Part shown: piece by piece, positions 54,263-64,000 of the stretch
How the letters are laid out: every line of letters starts with the position of its first letter
Numbering within the stretch: position 1 is the first letter of the stretch
Assembly: GCA_020284085.1 (NCBI GenBank)
Contig: JACEVL010000161.1
Span: forward strand, 709,501-773,500
From: Aporrectodea caliginosa
Taxonomy: Eukaryota; Annelida; Clitellata; Crassiclitellata; Lumbricidae
DNA: 64,000 bases
Reading direction: 5' to 3'
Made by a program: the position numbers and the translations under genes
Notes under the pieces: model-generated
The model's database searches: none
The model's input: the letters and a program-made list of their open reading frames with translations, nothing else
Told to the model about the DNA's origin: nothing

Positions 54263-55709
54263 TGTAATGTAATGTAATAAGCAACTTCTATTGCGCCGGT
54301 GTCTAATGCACAAGGCATCAACCGATGGCACACCAAAACCAAGCCGTAATCAGGTCAACATCCAGAAGATCAGTCCGTAAGAGACAGAGAGGCAGCCTAA
54401 GGTGGATAAGCAATTTGAAAGAGGTAAGTTTTCAGCCGAGAACGAAATGACACAAGCGACTGAGCACAGCGTACAGACACAGGAAGAGAGTTCCAAAAAG
54501 TAGGTCCAGATACTGAAAAAGCTCGTTCACCAAGAACAGTTCTTGATTTAGGTATGACCAGACAAAGACAATCAGATGACCTCATTGAATAATGATAAGT
54601 CAGAGGAATAAGAACAGATTTTAAATATTGTGGTTGGCCAGAGTTCAAAGTTTTATAAACTATGAGCCCCAGTTTGAAACGAATTCTTTGCTGAACAGGA
54701 AGCCAATGCAAAGATTTAAGCACAGGGGTTATATGTTCATATTTGGATGTATTAGTTATGGCTCTAGCCAAAGAGTTCTGAACCCTCTGCAGCTTCAGTA
54801 TGTTTGATTTATTGATACCAGTAAGAAGCGAGTTACAATAGTCTAGGCGACTGGAAACCAATGCATTTGCCAAAGATATTCTTGCAGACATGGGCACATA
54901 ACGCCTAATTCTGCGTATGTCACGAATGAACATATAGGATGCCTTACAAATACTGTTTACATGGCCAGTGAGAGACATGGTAGAATTAAAAACAACGCCT
55001 AAGTTGCGTGCAGCGTCGGCCAGCTCAATAACTGAGTCACCCAGTTTCAATGACTTAAGCCCATCAAATTTCTTAAGTTGCTGTGGAGTGCCAAGTAACA
55101 GAAATTCAGTCTTTGATGGGTTAAGGAGGAGTTTATTGGATGCCATCCAGGACTGTACTTCATCAAAAACAGCAGACAACATCTGTATAGATGAGTCGCA
55201 TGACAGACTATCAAATGAAATGTAAATTTGAGTATCATCAGCATAGAAATGATATCTCAGCGAATGATTATCAAGCAATGCTCCTAATGGTGTCGTGTAT
55301 AGTGTAAACAAAAGAGGGCCAAGCACTGATCCCTGTGGTACACCACATGTCAACAAAGCATCAGATGAATAATTACCATTTAAATACACTGATTGAGTGC
55401 GTGGACTAAGATAAGTACTAAACCAATTTAGTGCAGGGCCAGAGATCCCAAACCAATTCTCAAGACGATGAAGAAGAATAGAATGATCCACAGTATCAAA
55501 AGCAGCAGACAAGTCAAGCAGAACAAGTGCTGTCACCTTACCCCCGTCCATTGAGCAAATTATGTCATTATGAACAGTAAGAAGTGCAGATTCAGTTGAG
55601 TGAAATCTACGATACGCAGATTGAAAAGGGGAGATTAGTGAGTTTGATGACAGGTGAGTCTGCATGCGATTCATGACTATCCGTTCAAGGATTTTAGATA
55701 TAAAATTCA
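54263..55709 (-). mobile_element. Recent 5'-truncated LINE with open polymerase frame
   Basis: On the minus strand, 55709 down to 54397 encodes about 437 codons without a stop: NFISKILERIV, FQSAYRRFHSTESALL, LLDLSAAFDTVDHSILL, CGVPQGSVLGPLLF, FYADDTQIYISF, LDYCNSLL, then the C-terminal SGPTFWNSLP and LFQIAYPP. The 3' UTR ends in an (ATTAC)n tail at 54263-54280. The flanking AGAA (54259-54262 and 55710-55713) is the target duplication. The unoccupied equivalent is seen near 63690. It differs from the 20563 element in sequence and tail. Confidence 0.9.
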
Positions 55710-55713
55710 AGAA

Positions 55714-57981
55714 CAGCGTCGATGACGAAATGTCAAGACTTGTTCTTCAATATATGAATTTCTATTTATCTAGCGACTTCATTCCAAAGTAGGCCCAGTA
55801 AAAACAATTTGCGACAAGAAGTCTAGCTATGGAATTTTATATATAGCGCCCGTATAGCGCTGACATATCGTGTGTTCATCAAACTCTACTACTCATGTAT
55901 GGTATTGTGCCAATTAATACTGAAGTGCTTCATTTGGAGTCTGTTAATCGTCACTTTACCTTAACCTGACGTAGGTTAAACAGGACCAGTGTGAAACTAT
56001 TATAAAAGCTAACGTCCTAACTTCTTAGAATTAAAAGCCTACATGAATTTGACAAATTATGCAGGTTTATCAAATCAGTTTAAATCTCACAGTCACATTA
56101 CTAGCAAACAATTACTTGTTCCATCACTGTAGCACGATGGCCTTCACTGGACATCGAAGACCAAGCAACGATGACTGAAATTGTAATCATAATCGGAACT
56201 TTGTATTTTTCCCGTGAGTGACGAGGCGATCTGGAAGACACCAAAGACTGCCACGCAGAACGGTTGGCTAATTATTTGAAACAATGACAAATACACTACG
56301 AGTACACTATACGAGATGAGTCAAGTTATAATACCTATTTAGGCTACGAACATCGTAGGCCTATGAATAATACATGCCAGCATTATTTCGAGACTGAACA
56401 TGCAAGTGTGCCTTTTGTTAAACCATCCATAATGTATATGCATTTATATATCTATGCGTAAATGTGTGTATCATTGAAGGCATGCACGTATGTAGGTTTC
56501 AATGTGCGTATGTATGTATGTCTGTATGTGTGTAGGTATGCACGTGCCACGTTGGTATGTATGTACGTACGTACGTACATATGTATAGGGCCTATGTGTG
56601 TAAGTATGTGTGTATGTAGGCATGTACGTTCGTATGTATAAATATATAGGTAAGTATGCATGTATGTATGTATATAAGTATGTGTAAATATATTATGTAT
56701 GCATGTATGCACGTATATAGTGCAATGTATTGTATTGTATATTGTATTGTATTTGAAAACTTGTAAAGAGCCTCTTACAGTATAAGGGTGAAATCCTCAA
56801 GGAATGAAAAGTCTTCGATCAGCGGTCAGATGTGGGAGACCCCAGCCAAAATTCTAAAGCTTACAAAGGGGAGGTCCTTCCTCACCCACAATAGTAAAGA
56901 CACGATGTTGGGCAAAGGAGATCAAGAGAACGTAGAGGACATAGAGAGACAGCAGACTTTCACTTCAGATCACAAAGGTACAGTAGGGAGCCCGTCTTTG
57001 CTGAGTTTTGGAAACCATGAGCTAGATCTTGTAACGGATTAGAGAAGCAGCATCATATAATATAAAATATAATATACCTAATATATAAATATATCACGTA
57101 TGTATGTTCGCCTTATATGCATGTACGTATTTATGCATGCTTGTTTGTTTGTATTTATATAATGTATATATTTATGTGTGTATTATATGTGCATGTATAT
57201 ATTTATATGAATATTAATGTAGCGCCTTACATGGCGCTGATTCTAATCGATCTAACGAGGACCGTATAATAGTTATTATTCCAAACATCAGGGCGTTGAT
57301 CTTTCTGTCCTCTCTCATTCTACAGATTTTCGCACAATCGAAGTTTTCGCTCAATAACTTTCTGCATGAGGTTCTCAGTCATTTCCACTCTTTTGTACAC
57401 CTCTTCGTTGCTGATCCTCTGAGTCCACTAAATTATGTAGCGAATTGTTCGAAGGACCTTAGTAAGACAAATCCATGTTGTGTGCTCTTCAATACCATCA
57501 TATGCGAAGCCTAGACCGGGACCAGTTTTCTGGCGCAATATAATTATCGTAATTCCGTTCATGCGTGGATATCTTTTGAATTGCTCTCTTTGATACAAAC
57601 GCACCTCGAAATGTTAGCTATTGATTCTGAACAGCAATGAATGGGCGTTGTTATAAACCAGTCATGGTAACCCAGCACAAAGTCGGCCCATATGGATGTT
57701 AACGTTAATATTCTCGTATTTGCGTTAAGGTGTTGCAACAGGAAGCAGGTCTATCAGCAGTTAAGTTTATAGAACGTTTATCTATAGGCCTCGCTCTAGC
57801 TAGCATTCGATTTAGACTAATTTGCCTTGCCTTGCCGTTATTTTATCTAGCCTAAACTAGCCAGAACGTACCTTACCTTTATAGTACCTTACTTTACTCT
57901 GACCATTTCTGCCCTTATCTGGCCTGATCAGAACTGACCGGAACTTTCCTTGCATCACCTAAATTCACTTTACAAGTACAG
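55714..57981. other. Spacer before the fourth lectin first exon
   Basis: Holds ATGT repeats (56460-56720), an AATAC-type LINE/SINE tail on the minus strand (56723-56757) and LINE 3'-end scraps at 55838-55865 and 57217-57240. The frame at 56788-57042 has no known product. From about 57600 the conserved lectin 5' flank begins. Confidence 0.45.
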
Positions 57982-58048
57982 ATGAAGTTCGCATGTGCCG
58001 TGATTAAGGTGATTGAGATTCTTGTCAGCGTTTATTTGTTTTCTCCAG
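57982..58048 (+). CDS. Orphan first exon of a lectin gene, copy 4
   Basis: Encodes a signal peptide (MKFACAVIKVIEILVSVYLF) and ends at a consensus donor (GGTAAGATG) in phase 1, exactly 67 bases as in the other copies. No lectin or PAN exon follows before the next first exon 3.8 kb downstream. Either the rest of the gene was lost, or this serves as an alternative first exon for a gene extending beyond the window. Confidence 0.6.
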
Positions 58049-60130
58049 GTAAGATGATTCTATGGTCTTCGTTTATCATTCTGCATTTTTTGATTCATTC
58101 TCATCTCCTTTATAATTATGCCGCTGTCTCTCTAAAGTCTCGCTTTTTGAGGTCGTCCTGGCGCAGTCTCTGTCCCAGACCCTGTCTTTGTTTCTCTCCG
58201 TGCTATTGCTTCTATCTATCTCTTTTCGTGTATGTATCCCATCCACATCCTGCGTTCTCGAATCAGTTTATTCATTTCTCAGTTATTAATTGTTTAACTT
58301 GGTAAATATCACCAATGAATGATTGTATACAGGTATATCTAATCTAATATAATCTTGTTCTAATCTCGATCTAATCTAGTCTAGTCGAGATCCATGAGAT
58401 CCGAAAGACCGGAAGAGAGGCGGAGGATAATCAATTAGAAAAAGTTAATTTTTAAACTGAGAACTTAATGACAGAAGCGACTGAGCAGAACGGACAGATA
58501 CAGGGAGTCATCTCCGTACCACTTTTGTCTGCTAAAAGCTGAAAAATGCTTTAAAGTTTATACGCGTCGTTGAACTTTTACTTCTTTAGTTTAATCTCAA
58601 CGAAACTGTAATAGTAATCTCATATTATGTCGATGTGAATTGAAAGTAAGTTCGTGGTTCCATCATTTTTGGGCAATGGCTCGTATAATCGTATCAACAG
58701 TAATGTAATGACGTATTGAAATCTTTGAATTTTTCATATGCCCTGATTACCTACCCTTTTATCGCAGACGTAAGAATCTCAGCTGCCATTTTAATTTTTC
58801 TGGAGTAACATTGAAATCGTTCTGCAATGGGAAAGAAACGCCCATCTTCCGACTGAGGCCCGATTATTGGGAGACAACCGTGGTGTAATTTTTGGAAACC
58901 TGCAACTTAGAAATTGCATGTTTGCAGAACTAGGATCTAGTTAAATCAACAATTAAACAAATAACTGATCAGCAATTTTGCTCCAATTTTGTGAATTTAA
59001 TCAAATTTCCCTTCAGATTGCAAATTACTTTCTTTTAAAAGCATTTAACACTTAATAAATTTAACTATCGTAGTTTATACTAGTTGTCAAGACATGTACA
59101 TTTTCGACGGCAGTACGCTGGTATTTTTGTTTTTCTTTATACAATACAATAATTCTTATGCTTTCATATGTATTTTTTCCTTTACTTTAATATGTAAACG
59201 GATTTTTAGATTAAGAAATGGCAGGAAACACTTTCAATATATGCAAAAAGCGTCAGTTTCTGGACCCCATTTACAGTAGTTTTATATAGCGCCCCTTCAA
59301 GACAGTCTACCCAATGGGGAACCGTCCCACAAACCGCTAATTTGCCGTACTACTTTTCGGATTGTGACGACGTCACTGCTTCCAGCAGTATGCTAATCCA
59401 TTATGAAATTAGGTTTTGAGGTGAAGTTCAAGGTGTTATACAAGGACTGTCGAATCCTGCCTTGTGCCAAATCAGCTGAAATCTGAACTAGGGTAAAGGA
59501 ACCAACCAACAGAGTGACTGAATCATCAGACGCAGTGGCCGACCAACCCAAGTCATACACGGAACTACCCAAACACAGTGACAAAAGGACCGAACACGAG
59601 AACCGAACCGTCCCGGATCCGTTGCGTGCATCGATTCCATTTCTACAGCATTTATCCATGGTTTCTGACTTGCTGTGTATTTAAATATAGAACTGTTGTA
59701 AGGCAAGTTAGGATGTAATGTATGGAAATGTTTGATTATATGTAATATTTAATGACACGCATCAATGAATCGTAGATCCCTTAAATTACACATAGTGAGG
59801 GCTGTTAGACCGATAATTTAAGCGGATGGGGACCGGCTGGACAAAAGCACCAAACTTTCTGTGTACTTTGGTTTGGTCATATGGTAATAGTTTTTGGTAG
59901 GTTACACGCGATCCGTGCTTATGGATCCTATCATGTGACATTTCTCGGATATCAGGCTGCCGTTGATTAAGAAATAGTCCAGGCAATCAAGATAAAATAT
60001 ACCTTCAACCTGGAAAAAATTGCTTCAGAAGCTTTTTAAACGGTTTCCTGCTCAGTTTCCATTGCTTAAAAACATATTCAAAATCCCACTAAATATGACC
60101 ACCGGGTGACCCCTCGAAAATGCATTTTAA
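58049..60130. other. Intron-like sequence after copy 4, with relic repeats
   Basis: Carries the same LINE relic (58380-58510) and SINE-2 body (59403-59530) seen in intron 1 of other copies, supporting common descent. A LINE 3' hairpin half is at 59280-59300. No F-type lectin exon is recognisable. Confidence 0.5.
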
Positions 60131-60445
60131 CCAAGATGGCGGCCAATATTGGCGCCAACACAGAAAACAGTATATATCAGGTTATAGGTAGGCTACAAAA
60201 ACAAACGAAGTATCAAATTTAACATTATCAAGGTCAAGGAATCGGTTTATCGAAGTGGCAATAGTGTCCGAATGTCACTATCCAAGATGGCGGTCAATAT
60301 GGCCGCCAAAACACAAAAATATGTATATATCAGGTCAGAGGTATACAATAACAAATGAAGTGGCGAATATTATATTTTCAATGTGAAGAAATCGATTTAT
60401 CGTTGTGGCAATAGTGTCCGAATGTTACTATCCAAGATAGCGTCC
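60131..60445 (+). repeat. Tandem repeat of about 151 bp containing CCAAGATGGCGGCCAATAT
   Basis: Two near-complete units (starting 60131 and 60282) and the beginning of a third (60432). Each starts with 'ccaagatggcgg' (the third is altered to 'ccaagatagcg'), a match to the YY1 consensus, and contains 'ggcaatagtgtccgaatgt' near its end. Confidence 0.75.
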
Positions 60446-60593
60446 AATATGGAGGTCACGCGTCCTGAGCTACGAATGCTCAATTTAATCTCAGCGCCAA
60501 AAAAGTGCGAGCTCGATCCTGTACCCAGTCTTGAAGCGGGATGGGCTGGATTCAAGTGATTAAGCAAATTACCGCCTGATTGCAAATGTGACT

Positions 60594-60720
60594 TTTCCTT
60601 CTAAGGTTCTGGAATGTATTGTTGCTATTGTTTATCTAGATATAAATGGTTTGCTTTCCTCCCAGCAGTCTGGCTTTAGGAAGAATCACTCCATGGAGGC
60701 TCTCCAAAACGCCTCAGAAC
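60594..60720 (+). mobile_element. LINE reverse-transcriptase fragment
   Basis: Reads FPSKVLECIVAIVYLDI followed by GLLSSQQSGFRKNHSMEAL, the fingers region of non-LTR polymerases. About 40 codons; stop at the 3' boundary. Confidence 0.7.
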
Positions 60721-60833
60721 GGTGACATTATATAGAGTAAAGTGACTGCGCATGCGCATTGCTAATACTGAACTAGCTTATTGGGCCCCGTGTCAGTCGG
60801 AGCGGAGTCGGGGTGGGGAGGTTTGGAGGTGCA

Positions 60834-60902
60834 ACGGTGGATTCAATCGGTAAGCAAGTGACATCACCGTGATGTCACTTGCTTACCGATTGAATCCACC
60901 GT
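60834..60902. repeat. Perfect 69-bp palindrome
   Basis: 34-base arms (60834-60867 and 60869-60902) are exact reverse complements separated by one base (c60868). The flanks are not inverted. The palindrome contains TGACATCAC/GTGATGTCA at its centre. The GC-rich surroundings include GCGCATGCGC near 60751. Confidence 0.95.
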
Positions 60903-61795
60903 CATCACCGCTGTAGGCGGGGAGTGATGGTCGCACCGCAATCCGAGTTTCAAACAATGAAGCCTACACGGATTCCTGGTGGGGAGAGGGTCACGGTAGG
61001 AGGTGGCCTAGATGGTGTGTTCAGTTACAGCCTATCAGATCGCCGAATACAAATGGCGCTATGTGCTATTTCAAGCGGAGGAACTGGTGGCTTTTGTTCT
61101 ATCCTTCATCCATCAGGTTCGTCATTGGAATTGTTTCAATTCAATTGTTCATTTCATCCAATTGGAGCGATGTGCTTCTTTGTAACGGATGCATATAGGG
61201 TTTCCTGTGCCGTGCTCTACATTGTACACTTAATGCCATTAAGCGAATAACTGAAAGCCCTTCATTAACATAAATCCTTGTTTTGGTTTGTTCCAATCCG
61301 TTGCCAGCGAAGCGATGTGTCTCTGGTACATATGAAACAATGGCACAGATGTGTTTACTGACGTAGGCCATTTCCGTATTTCAGCTCAGACGTGGATTTC
61401 ATTTCAACAATAATTATAGGCCTGTGTGCAAGATCAATGGGATAATGTCTGTTCAAAGCAACATCGAAATGATGTTGTGTCTCCACAACAATTGAGTGAG
61501 CGTTGCTTAAATGCAGCCATGGTAACCCACCAGACATAGGGCCCATAGTTCTTTTGGAAGTAACATTTAGTATGCCCATATTCGCATTTGGCTGTTATCC
61601 TATGGCAGGGTTCAAGTCTACAACTTCTAATAATTTAGGTCTATTGAACGATTATTCACTCTTATTTTGCAGTAAGACAACTCAGATATACTGTACCTTA
61701 ATTTACTCTTACCTTATCTTATGTTATCTAACCTGATCCGATCAGAATTGACCGGAACTTACCTTGCTTCAACTAAACTCACTTTGCAATTAGAT
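60903..61795 (+). promoter_or_regulatory. Upstream region of lectin copy 5
   Basis: From about 61100 it aligns with the 5' flanks of copies 2 and 3, including 'gccagcgaagcgatgtgtct' and 'cagccatggtaacccac', up to the ATG. The frame at 60924-61250 overlaps this flank and has no recognised product. Confidence 0.45.
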
Positions 61796-61862
61796 ATGAA
61801 GTTCGCATGTGCCGTGATAAAAGCGATTGAGATTCTTGGCAGCGTTTGGTTGTTTTCTTCAG
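61796..61862 (+). CDS. First exon of a lectin gene, copy 5 (continues beyond the window or orphan)
   Basis: A 67-base exon for a signal peptide (MKFACAVIKAIEILGSVWLF) with donor AGGTAAGATG in phase 1. No downstream lectin exon is visible before 64000, but other copies have introns of up to 3.4 kb and this intron contains two insertions, so exon 2 may lie outside the window. Confidence 0.65.
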
Positions 61863-61878
61863 GTAAGATGATTCTATG

Positions 61879-62831
61879 TAGGGCTGCATTTCGATTAATT
61901 TTTTTAATCGCGATTAATCGCACGATTAAAAAAATTAACAAAAATTAACGCGATTAATCCCACATTCATTGAATTTTTATGTTTATTTTTATAAGGGTCT
62001 AGAATTCAAATAATTCAATCAAAATTCTAAAACAAGTGTCTCAATCTTTAAATGTAGCAGTCTGGGATGCTCGCTTTTTAGTGAAAATAGTTCCGTAGGC
62101 TATAGACAGAGTTCGGAAGGAACACGTGTGGCCGCAGAAGCTAGATAGGCCTATTTCATTTTTACAGAAGCTAGGACTTTGTGGGCTATAGCATGCTCCT
62201 TCACCACTGCAGCGGACAAGAATCCACGTCATTCTCCAGCGCATCTTTGTAGCGAAGAAATGCGTCTGAATTTGATTTTGCCCGAGTAATCAACGGTTTA
62301 TCATCATCATCATCAGATGAAAATCCACCGTCCTTCGATTTTCCGAGCCACGTGCTAAGAAGGCATGTGGTAAGACAACGACGAATTACTCCGGTGGTAT
62401 AGAAATCCTCGGTTGCAGTATCGACCACTACTTTATCAGTTTTAAATCTAAATTGTTCATCCATAGCCTAACTGTTTTGCGTATTTTCTTTGTCTCCACA
62501 ATGTTCGACACAGATCAACCTTAATTTTTTTAAATCGACGCATGTCTTCTATGTCAACAAACGAATGAAGAGAACATGCACCGGAGAACCGAATGTACGC
62601 ATGTAGGAGAGAGAGAGTAGTGCTGAGTGACTCAACAGAATTGGACGATAATCGACAACGGATTATTTGAGAAATATTGATTATAAGAACTTAAATTTGT
62701 TATTAGACATTTTTATTTGAGACTTTTTATCAAGAGATTTTTAACGCGTTAATTTTCCGTTAAAATAATTAATCGCAAATTTTTTTAACGCGTTAATCGC
62801 AGGCGTTAACTGCGATTAACGCGCAGCCCTA
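61879..62831 (-). mobile_element. 953-bp hAT element 16 bp inside intron 1 of copy 5
   Basis: Ends TAGGGCTGC... and ...GCAGCCCTA, with subterminal repeats of 'cgattaatcg'/'ttaacgcgttaa'. A perfect 8-base duplication ATTCTATG flanks it (61871-61878 and 62832-62839), and joining the flanks restores the sequence found in the other copies. The minus strand at 62201-62464 keeps a hAT transposase C-terminal relic (ENDVDSCPLQWW, the PLxWW motif). Confidence 0.9.
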
Positions 62832-62839
62832 ATTCTATG

Positions 62840-63345
62840 GTCTTCGTTTATCATAATGCGTTTTTCTGATTCATTCTCTTCTCCCATTATATGCCGCTGT
62901 CTCTGTAAAGTCTCGCGTTTGAGGCAGTCGCAATTTCTGCCCGAGACCCTGTCTGTTTCTCTCTCTATGTGCTATTGCTTCTATAGATCTAGGCCTATCT
63001 CTGTAAACTCTGTTCGTGTATGAATCCCATCCACGTAATGCATCCTTGTATCACTTAGTTCTCATTTCCCAATTATTAGTTTTTACCTCGGAAATATCGC
63101 CAGTGAATGATTGTACAGATGTATCCAATTTATATCTATTGTTGCAAGGCATCAGTCGATTGTCGATCCTATGAAAAACAACATTCCGGAAAGTAATTCC
63201 ACTAGAACGAGTCTCCATATGATCCGAAAAACTTGAATACAGGCGAAGGAGGATTAGATATTAGAAAAAAGGAATGCTTAAACTGAGAACTAAATGGAGA
63301 TGGCGCGAAAGTAGTTTCGGAACAAAGATCTTCGTGGTCTGGCCA
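62840..63345 (+). other. Intron 1 of lectin copy 5, duplicated sequence
   Basis: Aligns with intron 1 of copies 1 and 4: 'tggtcttcgtttatca', then the LINE relic 'aaggcatcagtcgattgtcg' and 'aaactgagaactaa'. No exon seen. Confidence 0.5.
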
Positions 63346-63354
63346 TTTCTAGAA

Positions 63355-63673
63355 GCTTTGTGCTTCTGCGGCGGAAAATGCCGCCACGCAACCCGTAAAA
63401 ATTTACTTCTGCGGCGGAATTTTTTTGGACATTTTATCTAAAAACAACTCTAACCCTAACACTGACCCTAACCGACCGTCACAGCGTTTAACCTGACCCT
63501 AACCGACACTCACGAGGCCAAACCCGACCCTAACCGACCCCTCACGACGCCAATTTATAGGAAGTACAATGCGCATGCGCCGAAGGTTGCGCATGCGCAA
63601 AGCGCTTCCGCCGCAGAATTGTGTCGAAAATGTTACTTCTGCGGCGGAATTTTCCGCCGCAGAAGATTTATCC
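63355..63673. mobile_element. 319-bp insertion with 9-bp duplication and TTCTGCGGCGGAA repeats
   Basis: TTTCTAGAA occurs at 63346-63354 and 63674-63682. The interior has four copies of CTTCTGCGGCGGAA or its complement near both ends (63364, 63403, 63605, 63637), two GCGCATGCGC palindromes (63571, 63589), and a CCCTAA-like degenerate run (63450-63545, 'gaccctaaccgac'). The paralogous segment at 54225-54262 lacks it, confirming insertion. Noncoding. Confidence 0.7.
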
Positions 63674-64000
63674 TTTCTAGAAAGCCAATAGAACAGCGTC
63701 GACGGCGAACTGTCAAGACGGCATTGTTCTTCAATATAATTTTATGGGTTGCGGTTACACATAATTGTGACAATCCATGCAACCAGCTTGGTATCCAGCT
63801 TGTATTTACGGAAGAAATTATTTTAATCAATCCAGCTTCTATTTCAACACAGGAATGTTTTCATCAATCCCACTTCCATAATTATAGGGAAAGAGTTTTT
63901 TTTCATCAATTAGCGACAATATCAAATAACTTTGTCGACTTCTTTCATTGAATAATTTGGGACCGCCAGTGCCAGGATTACCCAAATGTGTATTGTTCTA
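63674..64000 (+). other. Window end with minisatellite fragment
   Basis: 63684-63730 matches the flank of the LINE at 54263-55709. At 63825-63910, 'ccagcttctatttc' and 'ttttcatcaat' are diverged units of the minisatellite found inside the element at 43025-45526. No gene seen. Confidence 0.4.

Noticed and set aside
61721..61948. Longer frame spanning lectin exon 1 of copy 5
   Set aside because: It starts without ATG upstream and runs through the splice donor into the hAT insertion; the conserved 67-base exon explains the coding signal.

Overview
The window looks like nuclear DNA from an invertebrate animal. Genes have spliced coding exons with GT/AG junctions, introns are large, several families of non-LTR retrotransposons and cut-and-paste elements occur, and microsatellites are abundant. 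Secreted F-type lectins, LINEs of the L2/CR1 type with a 2A-like motif, and the gene set suggest a marine species, possibly a deuterostome such as an echinoderm. The species assignment is inference and weak.

Layout. (1) 1-5450: a single-coding-exon BTB-BACK-Kelch gene closest to KBTBD8/KBTBD2 (1754-3661), with noncoding flanks. (2) 5450-11560: a five-exon FAM161 gene (centrosome/ciliary protein), complete at 829 residues. Its introns hold small inverted-repeat elements and a tRNA-derived SINE. (3) 11560-16290: gene-poor DNA with a degenerate tandem repeat and retrotransposon relics. (4) 16290-64000: a tandem array of secreted F-type lectin-PAN genes. Three copies have all four exons (16290-24161, 33041-40796, 47222-52853). 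Two further first exons lie at 57982 and 61796. The spliced copies stay in frame, exon 1 is always 67 bp, exon 3 is always 237 bp, and all length differences in exons 2 and 4 are multiples of three. This argues for selected, functional genes. Copy 1 has a 3.5-kb full-length-looking LINE with an intact 1098-codon ORF inserted in its last exon.

The array is loaded with mobile DNA whose boundaries can often be read directly. There are hAT-type elements with 8-bp target duplications (40997-41736, 43330-44687, 61879-62831). A 1.7-kb element with long TIRs has a perfect 8-bp duplication (28810-30534). A 2.5-kb TIR element with a minisatellite core carries a nested hAT (43025-45526). There is a probable solo LTR (27907-28706), a 5'-truncated LINE whose empty site is preserved elsewhere in the window (54263-55709 versus about 63690), and tRNA-derived SINEs that share a 3' hairpin with local LINEs. 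A perfect 69-bp palindrome lies at 60834-60902.

The three cellular gene types have no obvious joint pathway. The biologically notable unit is the lectin array: a predicted secreted, probably immune- or mucus-related carbohydrate-binding family whose likely sugar-binding loop, encoded across the exon 2/exon 3 junction, differs in each copy. All calls come from reading the sequence and remembered family features; no database search was run.
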